DNA of 64,000 nt from Candidatus Gastranaerophilales bacterium (GCA_944324395.1 CALUWC010000007.1:1-64000); one strand, 5' to 3'; positions 17,765 to 26,912 are shown, numbered from the stretch's first letter. Numbers and translations: made by a program. The notes: a model not told the origin generated them from the letters alone.

Positions 17765-19507
17765 ATGTTAAAAGATTATTTTTTGAATAAAATAGAAGAT
17801 GCAATATATAAAGCTATTAGAGCCGGTAAATTGGGTCAAATGAACGAATATAATAAAGGTTCTTTGCCGGTTGAAAAGCCTAAAAATCCCGAATTTGGAG
17901 ATTTGGCTATAAATGTTTCTTCACTTGCCCGCAGTGCTAAAATTGCCCCTCCTATGATAGCCAATGCAATAGTTGAAAATATTGAAGATAAGACTGAGTG
18001 CGAATATTCTGTAATTGGAGGTTTTATTAATTTCAGGGCAGGTAACAGCTTATTAGTTGATTTACTTGGTGAAATTTATTCGAAAAAAGAGTCTTTTGGC
18101 AGACCTGATAACATAGAAAAAGAAAAAATTATTCTTGAATATGTATCTGCAAACCCTACTGGACCTTTTCATATCGGACATGGAAGATGGGCTGCTATGG
18201 GCAGTACATTGGCTAATTTGTTGAAATTCTACGGACATGAAGTTTATCAGGAATTTTATATAAATGATGCAGGTTCTCAAATTCAAAAATTGGGAAGATC
18301 TTTAGTTATCAGAATTAAACAGGAATTGGGTGAAAATATTGATTTCCCTGATGATGAAGTTGAACGCAAAAATTATTATCCAGGCGATTATTTAATTCCT
18401 GTTGCCAAGGATTTTATCAGGGATAATAAAGACCTTCTTGAATCGGTTAATAATGATGCAGATAAGCTTGAGCTTCAGGTTTATTGTGATTATGCAAAAG
18501 AATACGAAGAAAAAGTTCAAAGAGATTTGCTTGATAAATTCAGAGTTCATTTTGACAAATTTTATTCTGAATTGACTTTGCATCAATCCGGTAAAGTCAG
18601 TGAATGTGTTGAAAAACTGCGTAAAAGCGGCAAAATATATGAAAAAGAAGGTGCTGTCTGGTTTAAATCATCTGATTACGGAGATGATCAAGATCGGGTT
18701 ATTAAAAAGGCTGACGGATCGAACACATATTTAACTGCAGATATTGCATATCATGTTGATAAACTTGAACGTGGTTTTGATAGAATGATTGATATCTGGG
18801 GTGCGGATCACCATGGTTATGTAGCTCGAGTAAAAGCTTCTTTAGAGGCTTTAGGTTATGATCCGAATAAACTTGAAATTTTGCTCGGTCAACTCGTTAA
18901 TCTTGTTATAAATGGCAATGAAGTCAGAATGGGTAAACGTAAAAATATGGTTACTCTGGAAGATTTGATAGATGAAGTTGGCGTTGATGCAACCCGCTTT
19001 TGGATGGCTATGAGAAATATTGATACTACATTGGATTTTGATATAGAACTGGCTAAGACCAACTCTGATGAAAACCCTGTATTTTATGTTCAATATGCTC
19101 ATGCAAGAGCTTGTTCTATTATAAGAAATGCCATAAATGATAGAATTGATACTGAGTCAGGGGAATCTATACCTGCTGTTTTATCTGAATCAGAATTTAA
19201 TACTTTGATTTCTGATTTTGATAAAGCCCTTGCCTCAACTGCGGTAAATGACGGTAGAAAGCTGGTATTAAAGCTTGAAGAATTTAAACCGCTGATTGTT
19301 TCTTCAGCTCAGTCAAGACAGGTTTATACAATTTGCCGTTATGTTCAGGAATTGGCTTCTGAATTTCATTCTTTCTACAATTCAACAAGAGTTATAACTG
19401 ACGATATAAATGTTACAAAATCTCGTTTGGCACTAGTTTGGGCATTCAAAACCGTTCTTGCAAATGCTTTAAGAATTCTTGCTGTGTCAGCTCCGGAAAG
19501 AATGTAA
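17765..19507 (+). CDS. argS: Arginyl-tRNA synthetase
   Basis: This class I aminoacyl-tRNA synthetase attaches Arg to tRNA-Arg. At 580 residues it matches ArgS length. The N-terminal Add1-like tRNA-recognition domain covers about residues 1-110. The HIGH motif lies in SANPTGPFHIGHGRW. The KMSK loop appears as MGKRKNM, a relaxed form common in ArgS. The C-terminal DALR anticodon-binding domain ends LRILAVSAPERM. A GAGG box lies 6 nt before the ATG. It is isolated between a terminator and a convergent gene, so it is probably monocistronic. Confidence 0.95.
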   Translation: MLKDYFLNKIEDAIYKAIRAGKLGQMNEYNKGSLPVEKPKNPEFGDLAINVSSLARSAKIAPPMIANAIVENIEDKTECEYSVIGGFINFRAGNSLLVDLLGEIYSKKESFGRPDNIEKEKIILEYVSANPTGPFHIGHGRWAAMGSTLANLLKFYGHEVYQEFYINDAGSQIQKLGRSLVIRIKQELGENIDFPDDEVERKNYYPGDYLIPVAKDFIRDNKDLLESVNNDADKLELQVYCDYAKEYEEKVQRDLLDKFRVHFDKFYSELTLHQSGKVSECVEKLRKSGKIYEKEGAVWFKSSDYGDDQDRVIKKADGSNTYLTADIAYHVDKLERGFDRMIDIWGADHHGYVARVKASLEALGYDPNKLEILLGQLVNLVINGNEVRMGKRKNMVTLEDLIDEVGVDATRFWMAMRNIDTTLDFDIELAKTNSDENPVFYVQYAHARACSIIRNAINDRIDTESGESIPAVLSESEFNTLISDFDKALASTAVNDGRKLVLKLEEFKPLIVSSAQSRQVYTICRYVQELASEFHSFYNSTRVITDDINVTKSRLALVWAFKTVLANALRILAVSAPERM

Positions 19508-19516
19508 GGATTGTAT

Positions 19517-21325
19517 TTATCTGCATAGGGCTTCGGCATTATCAATTTTGCCGTTGAAATTGTTGTCAACACCATCAGAACATGAACCTATAGAATCTTT
19601 ACTTTCCGGTTTGGCATTATATTTTAGGTATTTATTAGGAATTTTTGTCCACAGATACAGAAAGAAATTTCTATATGATACTGCAATTTTTTTATCTTTT
19701 ATGATGAGCAGGTTTTCATCATTTTTATTTTCTCCGCTGTTTGAAAAGTTCATGGAACCTGTTATGACATATTCATCATCAATAATCATTGATTTTGAGT
19801 GTAATTTTCCTGCATAGTTTTCTGTTTTCAAAAGTATACCGTTTGATCTTAATTGGGCATGTTTTGTGTTTCTGGTGTTAGTGCTATTTGCATCAATAAT
19901 TACACGCACATCTACCCCTCGATTTTTTGCATTTATAAGTTCATTGGAAATCTCTTTATGTGTTATAAGAAATGCAGGTATATAGATATATTTTTTAGCA
20001 TTTTTTACTAGTTCAATAATACGTATTGCAGAAGAGTCTTTTGGAGAAAAATATATTTCAATTTCGGAAGCATCAAGTGTAAATCGGTTTGGAAGATTTA
20101 ATTGAGATTTTTGTTTATGAAATTTTCCGCATAGCATTTGTTCAAATTCTTTTGTATATAACCTGGCAATTTCATCAGATTTAATGATTATAATGTTATT
20201 AACATCATAGCCTGATAGTCCTGATTTTGAAAAATTCATAGAGCCGGTATAAACAATGCTGTTATCAAAAATAATAAATTTGTTGTGCATAATCATATTA
20301 CTTTGAGTTTTAGATTCTGTACGGTCGGATTTACTTATGGCTGCCAGATTTGAAATAATTTCATTGTTTTTGTAATAGGAATTATTATAAAATGATTCAT
20401 CATATACATATCTTATTTTAATTCCTCGAGCTTTTGCTTTTTGCAAAGCTTCTGTAATCGCAGGAATATTATCATATCCATATAGTGCCATATCTATTGA
20501 TGTTTGGCTTGAATTTACAAGTTTTACAAATTCACGGCAGACTGATTCTGTACAATTGCTATCAGGTTTAAATTTTGTAGTAAAGTCGGTATAAAATGAC
20601 CGGATATTCCCAGATGTAACCTTAAGCGGCGGCTGTGGAATATTGGGTATGTTATATTTTTCAATATTTGTAGTATTATTGATTTTTCTTTTAATTTTTG
20701 TTTTATGGCAAAATTTACAGGGTTTTGCACCTTTGGGCAGCTGGAGTTTTGGAATAATAATTTTATCATGTGCTGCATTGCCGTACGGGCAGGTAAGTGT
20801 ATGATATTTGTTTGAATGGTGGTTAAGAATTACAAGGTTGAGTTTTCTTGCATTTTTTAGATTCTTGGAATATTTTTCAGAATTTTTTATTTCTCCGTTG
20901 AAGATTCCAAAGCCATTTTCGGCAAGGATTTTACCGTAATCAAGATCATTAATTAAAATATGTGCATACCGGCAAGCAGCATTTTTCTTATTCGTAAATT
21001 TTATTGAAACATTTCTGTTTTCAAGTGTTTTTTGAGTAAAATCTTCCGCCAGATATCCAAGACTTATGATATCTTCTTTTGATATATTTAAGATTTTTGT
21101 ATATTTATTGGTAAATTCATCTTCAGGGGCTGTGGAAAAAGATTCTATATCTGCAAGACAGATTGTTTCATCCGGGTCTGCTATTTTGTCATTATCAAGA
21201 TCAATAATGAATTTTGTTGGTGATAAAATTTGCAGTACCTGTTTTGTTGTATTATTTACTGATATAAATACTGCGAACAGGCAAAATATAAATATAAGTA
21301 ATATAGCAGTTAGAAAATTTTTCAT
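19517..21325 (-). CDS. Secreted phospholipase-D-family protein with SNase-like N-terminal domain
   Basis: This 602-residue exported or membrane-anchored protein has a hydrophobic segment at residues 4-23. Residues about 30-160 resemble a staphylococcal-nuclease-like fold, preceded by a Ca-binding-like DLDNDKIADPDE. Next comes a Cys/His segment (KYHTLTCPYG...PCKFCHK) reminiscent of Ada-type metal sites. Two PLD catalytic motifs follow, HNKFIIFDNS...GSMNFS and LHSKSMIIDDE...GSMNFS, both with the HxK core, so the enzyme looks complete. The C-terminus carries CSDGVDNNFNGKIDNAEALC, a metal-binding-like cysteine loop. PLD-family members cleave phosphodiesters of DNA or lipids. The combination suggests an extracellular or periplasmic nuclease. 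Its ATG overlaps the stop of the YdjC gene by one base. Confidence 0.75.
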   Translation of the reverse strand: MKNFLTAILLIFIFCLFAVFISVNNTTKQVLQILSPTKFIIDLDNDKIADPDETICLADIESFSTAPEDEFTNKYTKILNISKEDIISLGYLAEDFTQKTLENRNVSIKFTNKKNAACRYAHILINDLDYGKILAENGFGIFNGEIKNSEKYSKNLKNARKLNLVILNHHSNKYHTLTCPYGNAAHDKIIIPKLQLPKGAKPCKFCHKTKIKRKINNTTNIEKYNIPNIPQPPLKVTSGNIRSFYTDFTTKFKPDSNCTESVCREFVKLVNSSQTSIDMALYGYDNIPAITEALQKAKARGIKIRYVYDESFYNNSYYKNNEIISNLAAISKSDRTESKTQSNMIMHNKFIIFDNSIVYTGSMNFSKSGLSGYDVNNIIIIKSDEIARLYTKEFEQMLCGKFHKQKSQLNLPNRFTLDASEIEIYFSPKDSSAIRIIELVKNAKKYIYIPAFLITHKEISNELINAKNRGVDVRVIIDANSTNTRNTKHAQLRSNGILLKTENYAGKLHSKSMIIDDEYVITGSMNFSNSGENKNDENLLIIKDKKIAVSYRNFFLYLWTKIPNKYLKYNAKPESKDSIGSCSDGVDNNFNGKIDNAEALCR

Positions 21326-22170
21326 TATTCCGGATTTTTGTAGTTGGTAATTTCAAAACCAAGACGGTTTATTGTATCTTTTAGGTTCATATTTTGTGTA
21401 ATAGCAAATTCTTTAGTGTGTGAATTTTTTACGGTAGAGCTTGTGTACTTGCAAGGGTGAATCAGTGCTTCAACGAGACACTCTTCATTAATAGCTTGCA
21501 GCCCGTATTCAATTGCATCAGAATCCATCATGCCTGTATATCCTACTCCGAGAATAAAATCATTTGTTTTTAGATTGTATTTGTCAATGGTTTTCCTGTT
21601 TTGCAGGGTAAATTTTTGTAATAATGCTATTTTTATCAGATTAAGCGGATAATTTATATTCAGATGTTTTTCAAGTTTTGGTATAATATAGAGTTCTTCA
21701 AATTGTGTCCTTACATATTTTATATTATATTCTTTAGCCAGTTTGCAGGTTATTTCAAATATTTCAGGAATTGCGTGAGTATGCACATGCGAATCAAGAT
21801 GATCAATTTCAGTATGATTTAAAATTTTTTCTATTTGAGCCCTAAATTCTGCTTCTATCTGAGAAAGCATTACTTTGTTTTTTCTATTAAACAATAAAAT
21901 TGCGTAGTTTGTACAAAATTTGTTACTATTGTCAACCAAAAAATGGCAGTCAGTAAGAGCTTTGCCCTCTAAAATATTTAAATGTGCCGCAATTCCCAGA
22001 TTTGGACAATCCGGTAAAATATCGTGTACTGCACTTTCAAAGGCTTCTCCATTTGCACACAAACTGGCACTTGTTAAAAAACCGTTTACATAACCTTCTA
22101 AAACAGCCTGATTGTGAGCTTGAGAGAGTCCAAAATCATCGGCATTGAGAACAAATTTTTTATTTATCAT
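21325..22170 (-). CDS. YdjC/ChbG/HpnK-family carbohydrate deacetylase
   Basis: This 281-residue polysaccharide-deacetylase-like protein of the YdjC family removes N-acetyl groups from small glycans (chitobiose for ChbG, hopanoid glucosamine for HpnK). The metal-binding ADDFG motif lies at residues 10-14, AAHLN near 63, and the HLDSHVHTH block follows. Those Asp and His residues form the metal site of the family. An AAGGAAA ribosome-binding site precedes the ATG. The PLD-family gene overlaps its 3' end. The divergent GT2 transferase at 22235 and this enzyme could act on the same lipid-linked sugar, in the way HpnK acts beside a glycosyltransferase, but that is inference. Confidence 0.85.
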   Translation of the reverse strand: MINKKFVLNADDFGLSQAHNQAVLEGYVNGFLTSASLCANGEAFESAVHDILPDCPNLGIAAHLNILEGKALTDCHFLVDNSNKFCTNYAILLFNRKNKVMLSQIEAEFRAQIEKILNHTEIDHLDSHVHTHAIPEIFEITCKLAKEYNIKYVRTQFEELYIIPKLEKHLNINYPLNLIKIALLQKFTLQNRKTIDKYNLKTNDFILGVGYTGMMDSDAIEYGLQAINEECLVEALIHPCKYTSSTVKNSHTKEFAITQNMNLKDTINRLGFEITNYKNPE

Positions 22171-22234
22171 TTACATTTCCTTGCAAAATTTTCACCAAAT
22201 ATTATATAATTATATTAATAGAAAGAGGGATATA

Positions 22235-23188
22235 ATGCAAATTCCAAAGTTAGCCGTAATAATACCATGTTATAATGAGGAGCTTTGTGTTGAATCTACA
22301 TGTAAAAGACTTCTTGAGGTTTTGGATATGCTGATTTCCAAGAATAAAATATCGAAAGATAGTTATTTGTATTTCGTTGATGATGGTTCGTCAGATAAAA
22401 CGTGGGAGATTATTGAAAATCTGCATAATGGAACTTCCAGAGTGAAGGCAGTGAAATTTATTCGTAATTACGGCAACCAGAAGGCTTTGATAGCAGGTTT
22501 GGAAGGTGTCAGGAATATTGGTTGCGATTGTGCAGTTTCAATAGATGCAGATTTGCAGCAGGACGAGCTTGCAATTGAACGTTTTTTAGATGAGTACCAA
22601 AAAGGATTTGATATAGTATTAGGTGTTAGAAATAACAGGAAAACAGATAGCATTTTCAAAAAAACGACAGCAGTTTTGTTTTATAAGCTTATGAATATTC
22701 TTGGTGCTAAAATTCCTATGAATCATTCGGATTATCGCCTTGTAAGCAAGAGAGCTCTTGATATCATGGAAATGTATCATGAAAAGGCTTTATTCTTAAG
22801 AGGTTTTTTCCATGAAGTCGGACTACGTTCAACTACGGTTAATTTTGATGTTAAACCCAGATTTGCAGGTCAGTCAAAATTTAATTTCTTTTCTCTGATG
22901 GGTTTGGCTTTGAATGGAATAACATCATTCAGCATATATCCGTTGCGTATTGTTTCTTGTTTAGGTTTTTTAATGGCTCTGTTTGCATTCCTTGTTGGTT
23001 TGGAAACTGTATTTGAAAAAATAATGTTTAACAACTCGCCTAATGGAACGGCAACAATGATTATATTACTTTGCTTTTTTGGCGGATTGCAGATATTTTG
23101 TCTTGGCATTATTGGGGAATACATAGGTCAGGTATATAGAGAAGTAAAAGCAAGACCAAGATATATTACAGAAAAAGAATTGAGATAA
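22235..23188 (+). CDS. GT2 family polyprenyl-phosphate glycosyltransferase (DPM1/GtrB-like)
   Basis: This 317-residue enzyme transfers a sugar from a nucleotide donor to polyprenyl phosphate. The GT-A fold has PKLAVIIPCYNEE, DDGSSDKTWEII and the DxD region SIDADLQQ. Two C-terminal membrane helices (about residues 230-300) place it with GtrB/ArnC/dolichol-phosphate-mannose synthase relatives. The real start is the ATG at 22235, directly behind AAAGAGGGA; the longer ORF from 22145 has no such signal. The gene diverges from the YdjC deacetylase. The product sugar cannot be determined. Confidence 0.88.
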   Translation: MQIPKLAVIIPCYNEELCVESTCKRLLEVLDMLISKNKISKDSYLYFVDDGSSDKTWEIIENLHNGTSRVKAVKFIRNYGNQKALIAGLEGVRNIGCDCAVSIDADLQQDELAIERFLDEYQKGFDIVLGVRNNRKTDSIFKKTTAVLFYKLMNILGAKIPMNHSDYRLVSKRALDIMEMYHEKALFLRGFFHEVGLRSTTVNFDVKPRFAGQSKFNFFSLMGLALNGITSFSIYPLRIVSCLGFLMALFAFLVGLETVFEKIMFNNSPNGTATMIILLCFFGGLQIFCLGIIGEYIGQVYREVKARPRYITEKELR

Positions 23189-23197
23189 ATAATAAAA

Positions 23198-23452
23198 GCC
23201 GTGCCACTGTCTATCGAAATATACAAACACTCTGTCCATTAGTACTTTCTCTTGCCGAAATTGTAACACCCGTAAGTTCAATCTTAGTGCTGCTGAGTTT
23301 CCCCCCTGACACGGTTCGAAAGTTTACGCCGCTGCAACCTCTGCCATCAACGATTATACTAATTTTCAAAGTCCCTGCATACCCCTCACAACAGGCTCTG
23401 CACCCCGCCTACACTTCGGGTCGAGAGATTGCAATTCCCCGTGGAGCACGGC
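23198..23452 (-). ncRNA. ffs: Signal recognition particle RNA (long bacterial type with Alu domain)
   Basis: This 255-nt RNA is read on the minus strand. Its ends pair as GCCGTGC with GCACGGC. The conserved domain IV is present as GTGTCAGG, then GGG-GAAA-CTC, then AGCAGCACTAAG, with the asymmetric loop intact and a GNRA tetraloop at 23298-23301. Canonical bacterial RNAs have TCC-GGAA-GGA here, so this tip is a compensated variant. The length and 5' region point to the long form with an Alu domain, as in cyanobacteria and Bacillus. A T-rich tract (TTTTATTATTT) follows the 3' end as terminator, and a clear promoter precedes it. It partners Ffh and FtsY for membrane-protein targeting. Confidence 0.9.
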
Positions 23453-23459
23453 AAAATCG

Positions 23460-23488
23460 AATATAACACAAAGTTTTTTGATTTACAA
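23460..23488 (-). promoter_or_regulatory. Promoter of SRP RNA gene
   Basis: On the minus strand, TTGTAA (-35), a 17-bp spacer and TATATT (-10) are followed by 7 nt to the first base of the SRP RNA. Spacing is ideal. Confidence 0.8.
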
Positions 23489-23590
23489 TATATTGTTAAG
23501 CCGGATAATTTATTCTTTCCTTATTGGTCACATTGCTGATGATTTTATTTTATTAAATTTTACTCTTTTAAAAGAAAGGAGTAAGTTTAA

Positions 23591-23980
23591 ATGACTAATT
23601 GTTTAGAATTTTATAAATGTAATATCTGCGGTAATTTAGTGCAGGTTATTTTGCCAGGAAAAGGTGAACTTGTTTGCTGCGGTGAGCCAATGGTGCTTTT
23701 AGATACTAAAACTCAAGAATCTGAAACCGGAGAAAAGCATGTACCGGTTTTTGAAACTAAAGATAATCAGACAGAATTAAAAGTTGGTTCTGTTTTACAT
23801 CCTATGAGTGAAGAACATTATATTCAGTTTGTTCAAACTGTGTCAGAAGATGGTTCTTGTTTTATTTTGAAGTTTTTCAAACCGGGTGATAGTCCGGTTA
23901 TGAATATTAGTGATTTCCCTTCCGTAAAATCAGCTGTTGCATATTGTAATATCCATGGTTTGTGGATAGGAGATAAATAA
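23591..23980 (+). CDS. dfx: Desulfoferrodoxin / superoxide reductase
   Basis: This 129-residue two-domain desulfoferrodoxin reduces superoxide to peroxide without producing O2, as expected in an anaerobe. The N-terminal desulforedoxin centre has C10, C13, C29 and C30. The catalytic Fe(His)4Cys centre has H50 (EKHVP), H70 and H76 (HPMSEEH), C119 and H122 (CNIHGLW). The Lys before the first His (K49) matches the catalytic lysine. AAAGGAG lies 9 nt before the ATG. It forms an operon with ferritin 17 bp downstream, so superoxide detoxification is coupled to iron storage. Rubredoxin, the usual electron donor, is not seen nearby. Confidence 0.94.
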   Translation: MTNCLEFYKCNICGNLVQVILPGKGELVCCGEPMVLLDTKTQESETGEKHVPVFETKDNQTELKVGSVLHPMSEEHYIQFVQTVSEDGSCFILKFFKPGDSPVMNISDFPSVKSAVAYCNIHGLWIGDK

Positions 23981-23997
23981 TCTTGAAAGGAGATGTA

Positions 23998-24504
23998 ATG
24001 ATTAGTGATAAAATTAGAGATATCCTTAACGGACAAATTAACAAGGAATTTTATTCCGCTTATTTATATCTTTCAATGTCTGCTTATTTTTCTGAAATTG
24101 GTTTGTACGGCTTCGCTCACTGGGCTAAAGTACAATCTAAAGAAGAAATTGACCATGGATTAATTTTGTACAATTATATCTTAGGCAGAAAATCTCAGAT
24201 ACATTTGACTCAAATTTCGGCACCTGTTTTCGAATTAAATTCTCCGGTTGAGGTTTTTGAGCAAATTTATAATCATGAAAGATCAATAACATCTGCAATT
24301 GACTCGGTTGCAAATCAGTCTGAAGGTGAGTGTGACCTTGCTACTCGGAATTTTATAGATTGGTACTTGAAAGAACAGGTAGAAGAAGAAACTGAGGTTT
24401 CGCGTATAATTTCCAAACTCAAGGCCTTTGGTTCTGAAAAGTCAGCGTTATATCTCATTGACAGGGAACTCGGCAAACGGGAATATTCTGCGGCTGTTTA
24501 TTGA
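23998..24504 (+). CDS. ftn: Bacterial non-heme ferritin
   Basis: This 168-residue ferritin-like protein oxidises and stores iron in a 24-mer cage. The four-helix pattern starts NGQINKEFYSAYLYLSMSAY and contains ferroxidase residues in the EExxH arrangement (KEEIDHG), with a second set in the EEETEVSRI helix. The start is the ATG at 23998, behind AAAGGAGAT; an in-frame TTG at 23983 is ignored because it lies on the ribosome-binding site itself. It is co-transcribed with the superoxide reductase and ends in a terminator. Confidence 0.92.
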   Translation: MISDKIRDILNGQINKEFYSAYLYLSMSAYFSEIGLYGFAHWAKVQSKEEIDHGLILYNYILGRKSQIHLTQISAPVFELNSPVEVFEQIYNHERSITSAIDSVANQSEGECDLATRNFIDWYLKEQVEEETEVSRIISKLKAFGSEKSALYLIDRELGKREYSAAVY

Positions 24505-24522
24505 TTTTGTACTTCATTTTAA

Positions 24523-24552
24523 CCCCGAAATTTTGAATTTTCGGGGCTTTTA
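24523..24552 (+). terminator. Rho-independent terminator of dfx-ftn operon
   Basis: CCCCGAAA and TTTCGGGG form an 8-bp stem with an 8-nt loop, followed by CTTTTATTT. Confidence 0.85.
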
Positions 24553-24592
24553 TTTAATAAATTGTGTCAAATATTGCATTTTTGTAAACTAT

Positions 24593-24621
24593 TTGTTTAT
24601 TTTGCCAATCTATCTTATTAT
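24593..24621 (+). promoter_or_regulatory. Promoter giving a leaderless histidine-kinase mRNA
   Basis: TTGTTT, a 17-bp spacer and TATTAT are followed by 6 nt and the ATG at 24628. The predicted +1 falls on the A of ATG. No Shine-Dalgarno is present. Confidence 0.55.
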
Positions 24622-24627
24622 ATAGAT

Positions 24628-26208
24628 ATGAGTTTAGGGAAGATATTATACGTTGATGATGACAAATTGTTGACTTCGACTTTTTCTACGCTGATGAAAG
24701 TTGAAGGTTTTAAAGATGTGGTTGTGTATAATAACCCCTTAGATGCTGTTAAATATTTGAAAAATGAATCCCCGGATTTGATAATTTCAGATTTTTTGAT
24801 GCCCGAAATGAACGGTTTAGAATTTTTGCGTGAAGCTAAGAAATTATATCCCGAAACAAGTATGATTCTTTTGACTGCTTATGCAGATAAAGAGAATGCC
24901 ATAAAAACAATCAATGAAATAGGGGTATATAAATATATTGAAAAGCCCTGGGATAATGATGATTTGATAATGAATATAAAAAATGGAATTGAACGCAGTC
25001 ATTTACTTGCTGATTTGCGTGAAAAAATTACGCAGCTGGAGGAAGCTAAAGCTCAGTTAACAAAGTATTCTGAAAAATTAGAGGAACTTGTTGCAGAGCG
25101 GACAAAAGAACTTACTCTTGCAAATATGAAATTGTCAGGCATTATCAACTATTGTGCCGACGGTATAATTATTATTGATTCCAAGGGTAATATTGAACAG
25201 GTTAATCCGGCTTGTGAAAATATGGTTGGTTTGTCTGCTGATGCAATATGTAAAATGAAAATTCAAGAAATTGCATATACAGATAATCCTCAGCTTAATA
25301 AATCCCCGAAATCTTCCGTTAAAACAGCTATTTTAGGTTTATCTTGCGATAATTCGGAATTTTTGCTCAGAGATTTGTATATCAGAAATGTTCTAAACGG
25401 CGAAGCTATTCCTGTTGAAATAAATTTTGCATCTTTAAATAACGAGTATTCTGATGATGAAAAATTTGTCGGTGTTATTCGCAATTTCAGTGTTCAAAAA
25501 GAAACAGAAAGATTAAGAGATGATTTTATAGCTACCCTGACTCATGACTTAAGAACCCCGTTGCTGGCAGCCATTCAAACTCTTAAGTTCTTTTTGGACG
25601 GTTCATTAGGCGAAATATCAGAACAGCAGAAAGTTCTTTTATCTACAATGCTTCAAAGTAATGAAGATCTTCTGGGGCTTGTGAATGCTTTATTGGAAGT
25701 TTATAGGTTTGAAAGCGGAAAATTATCTCTTTGCAAAACCGTTTTCAGTATAAAGGATTTGGTAACTCAGTGTTATGAAGAATTAGAACCATTATCCAAG
25801 AAGAAAGATATTCAATTCAATTTGCACTGTAATTTGGATGGCGACGTTTTGATTGATGCTGATAGAGCGGAAATTAAACGTGTTATTACAAATTTATGCG
25901 GTAATGCTCTGAATTATACAAATAAAGGCGGGACTATTGATATTTATGTAAAAGTTCAGTCAGGAGATTTGATATTCTCAGTTGTAGATAATGGTAACGG
26001 TATTCCAAAAGAAGATATTCCGCATTTGTTTATGAGATTTTCTCAGGGAACCAGTAAAAAACGCTCGACAGGAACTGGGTTGGGCTTGTATTTATCACGT
26101 CAGATTGTTGAGGCACATGGTGGTAAAATCTGGGTAGAAAGCAAAGTTAATAAAGGCAGTGAATTTTCATTTTTACTTACAAATGTAGTTGCCAAATCAA
26201 GAGTTTAA
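24628..26208 (+). CDS. Receiver-PAS-histidine kinase
   Basis: This 526-residue cytosolic sensor has an unusual order with the receiver first. The receiver covers residues about 4-120 (phospho-acceptor D55 in IISDFLMPEMNG, K in EKPW). A coiled-coil linker follows at about 125-165 (EEAKAQLTKYSEKLEEL), then a PAS domain at about 170-290. HisKA has phospho-His H306 in THDLRTP. HATPase_c has N box NLCGNALNYTN, G1 DNGNGIP and G2 GTGLGLYLS. There are no membrane helices, so the input is internal or comes via the receiver. The ATG at 24628 is chosen because the upstream 22 codons overlap the promoter. A NarL-type regulator follows 13 bp later and is the likely partner. Confidence 0.9.
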   Translation: MSLGKILYVDDDKLLTSTFSTLMKVEGFKDVVVYNNPLDAVKYLKNESPDLIISDFLMPEMNGLEFLREAKKLYPETSMILLTAYADKENAIKTINEIGVYKYIEKPWDNDDLIMNIKNGIERSHLLADLREKITQLEEAKAQLTKYSEKLEELVAERTKELTLANMKLSGIINYCADGIIIIDSKGNIEQVNPACENMVGLSADAICKMKIQEIAYTDNPQLNKSPKSSVKTAILGLSCDNSEFLLRDLYIRNVLNGEAIPVEINFASLNNEYSDDEKFVGVIRNFSVQKETERLRDDFIATLTHDLRTPLLAAIQTLKFFLDGSLGEISEQQKVLLSTMLQSNEDLLGLVNALLEVYRFESGKLSLCKTVFSIKDLVTQCYEELEPLSKKKDIQFNLHCNLDGDVLIDADRAEIKRVITNLCGNALNYTNKGGTIDIYVKVQSGDLIFSVVDNGNGIPKEDIPHLFMRFSQGTSKKRSTGTGLGLYLSRQIVEAHGGKIWVESKVNKGSEFSFLLTNVVAKSRV

Positions 26209-26221
26209 AAGGTGGTTTAAT

Positions 26222-26896
26222 ATGTCGAAGAACATCAAAGTTACAATAATTGAAGATCATGATATGACAAGGATGGGCTTGTCTTTTGCTTTATCAAATA
26301 ATGAAGCTATTGAAGTTTTAGGAACTGCAGCAGATGGTATGGAAGGTGTTGAGCAGGCTCTAAATTTGAAGCCTGATTTAGTTATTATGGATATCGGTTT
26401 GCCAACTATCGACGGAATAGAGGCTACCAGAAAAATTAAAAATGCGATGCCGGAAATTAAAGTTTTGATGAATACATCAAGAGATAATGAAGATGATATA
26501 TTGGATTCTTTTGCTGCAGGTGCAGACGGCTATATTACTAAAGGAGCAACTTCAGAACAGACAATATCTGCTATAAAGGCTGTCAGTGAAGGTGTAGGCT
26601 GGCTTGATCCGGCTATTGCAAGAGTTGTATTATCAAATATCAGAAAAAATAATGAGGCTCAGGCTAAAGCAGGTGTTATAAATTACCAGAAAGGTAAAAA
26701 TTTGTATGGTTTAACCGAACGTGAAATGGAAGTGCTTGCATTACTTGTCGAAGGTCTAAAAAACCCTCAAATATCAAAAAAACTTGTAATTACTATTGCA
26801 ACTACAAAAACTCATGTACATAATATTTTACAGAAATTATATGTAAAAACACGTTCAAAGGCTGTAGCTACAGCTATGAAAGATGGTTTAGTATAA
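26222..26896 (+). CDS. NarL/FixJ-family response regulator
   Basis: This 224-residue protein has a receiver with phospho-acceptor D57 (LVIMDIGLPTIDG), Lys in YITKGA, and a C-terminal LuxR-type helix-turn-helix (LTEREMEVLALLVEGLKN, then THVHNILQKLYVKTRSKAV). It binds DNA when phosphorylated. The ATG at 26222 is preferred because AAAGGTGG is placed 6 nt upstream; the longer ORF from 26189 overlaps the kinase gene. The preceding kinase should be its cognate, and the next gene encodes a secreted protein that may be in the same transcript. Confidence 0.92.
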   Translation: MSKNIKVTIIEDHDMTRMGLSFALSNNEAIEVLGTAADGMEGVEQALNLKPDLVIMDIGLPTIDGIEATRKIKNAMPEIKVLMNTSRDNEDDILDSFAAGADGYITKGATSEQTISAIKAVSEGVGWLDPAIARVVLSNIRKNNEAQAKAGVINYQKGKNLYGLTEREMEVLALLVEGLKNPQISKKLVITIATTKTHVHNILQKLYVKTRSKAVATAMKDGLV

Positions 26897-26912
26897 CTTT
26901 TATTGGTGTTTT

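Noticed and set aside
22145..22235. Upstream ATG of the GT2 gene at 22145
   Set aside because: It would add 30 residues antisense to the YdjC start with no homology, while 22235 follows a strong ribosome-binding site.
23198..23452. tmRNA or RNase P RNA
   Set aside because: There is no tag ORF or tRNA-like ends and no P4 core. The domain IV motif identifies SRP RNA.
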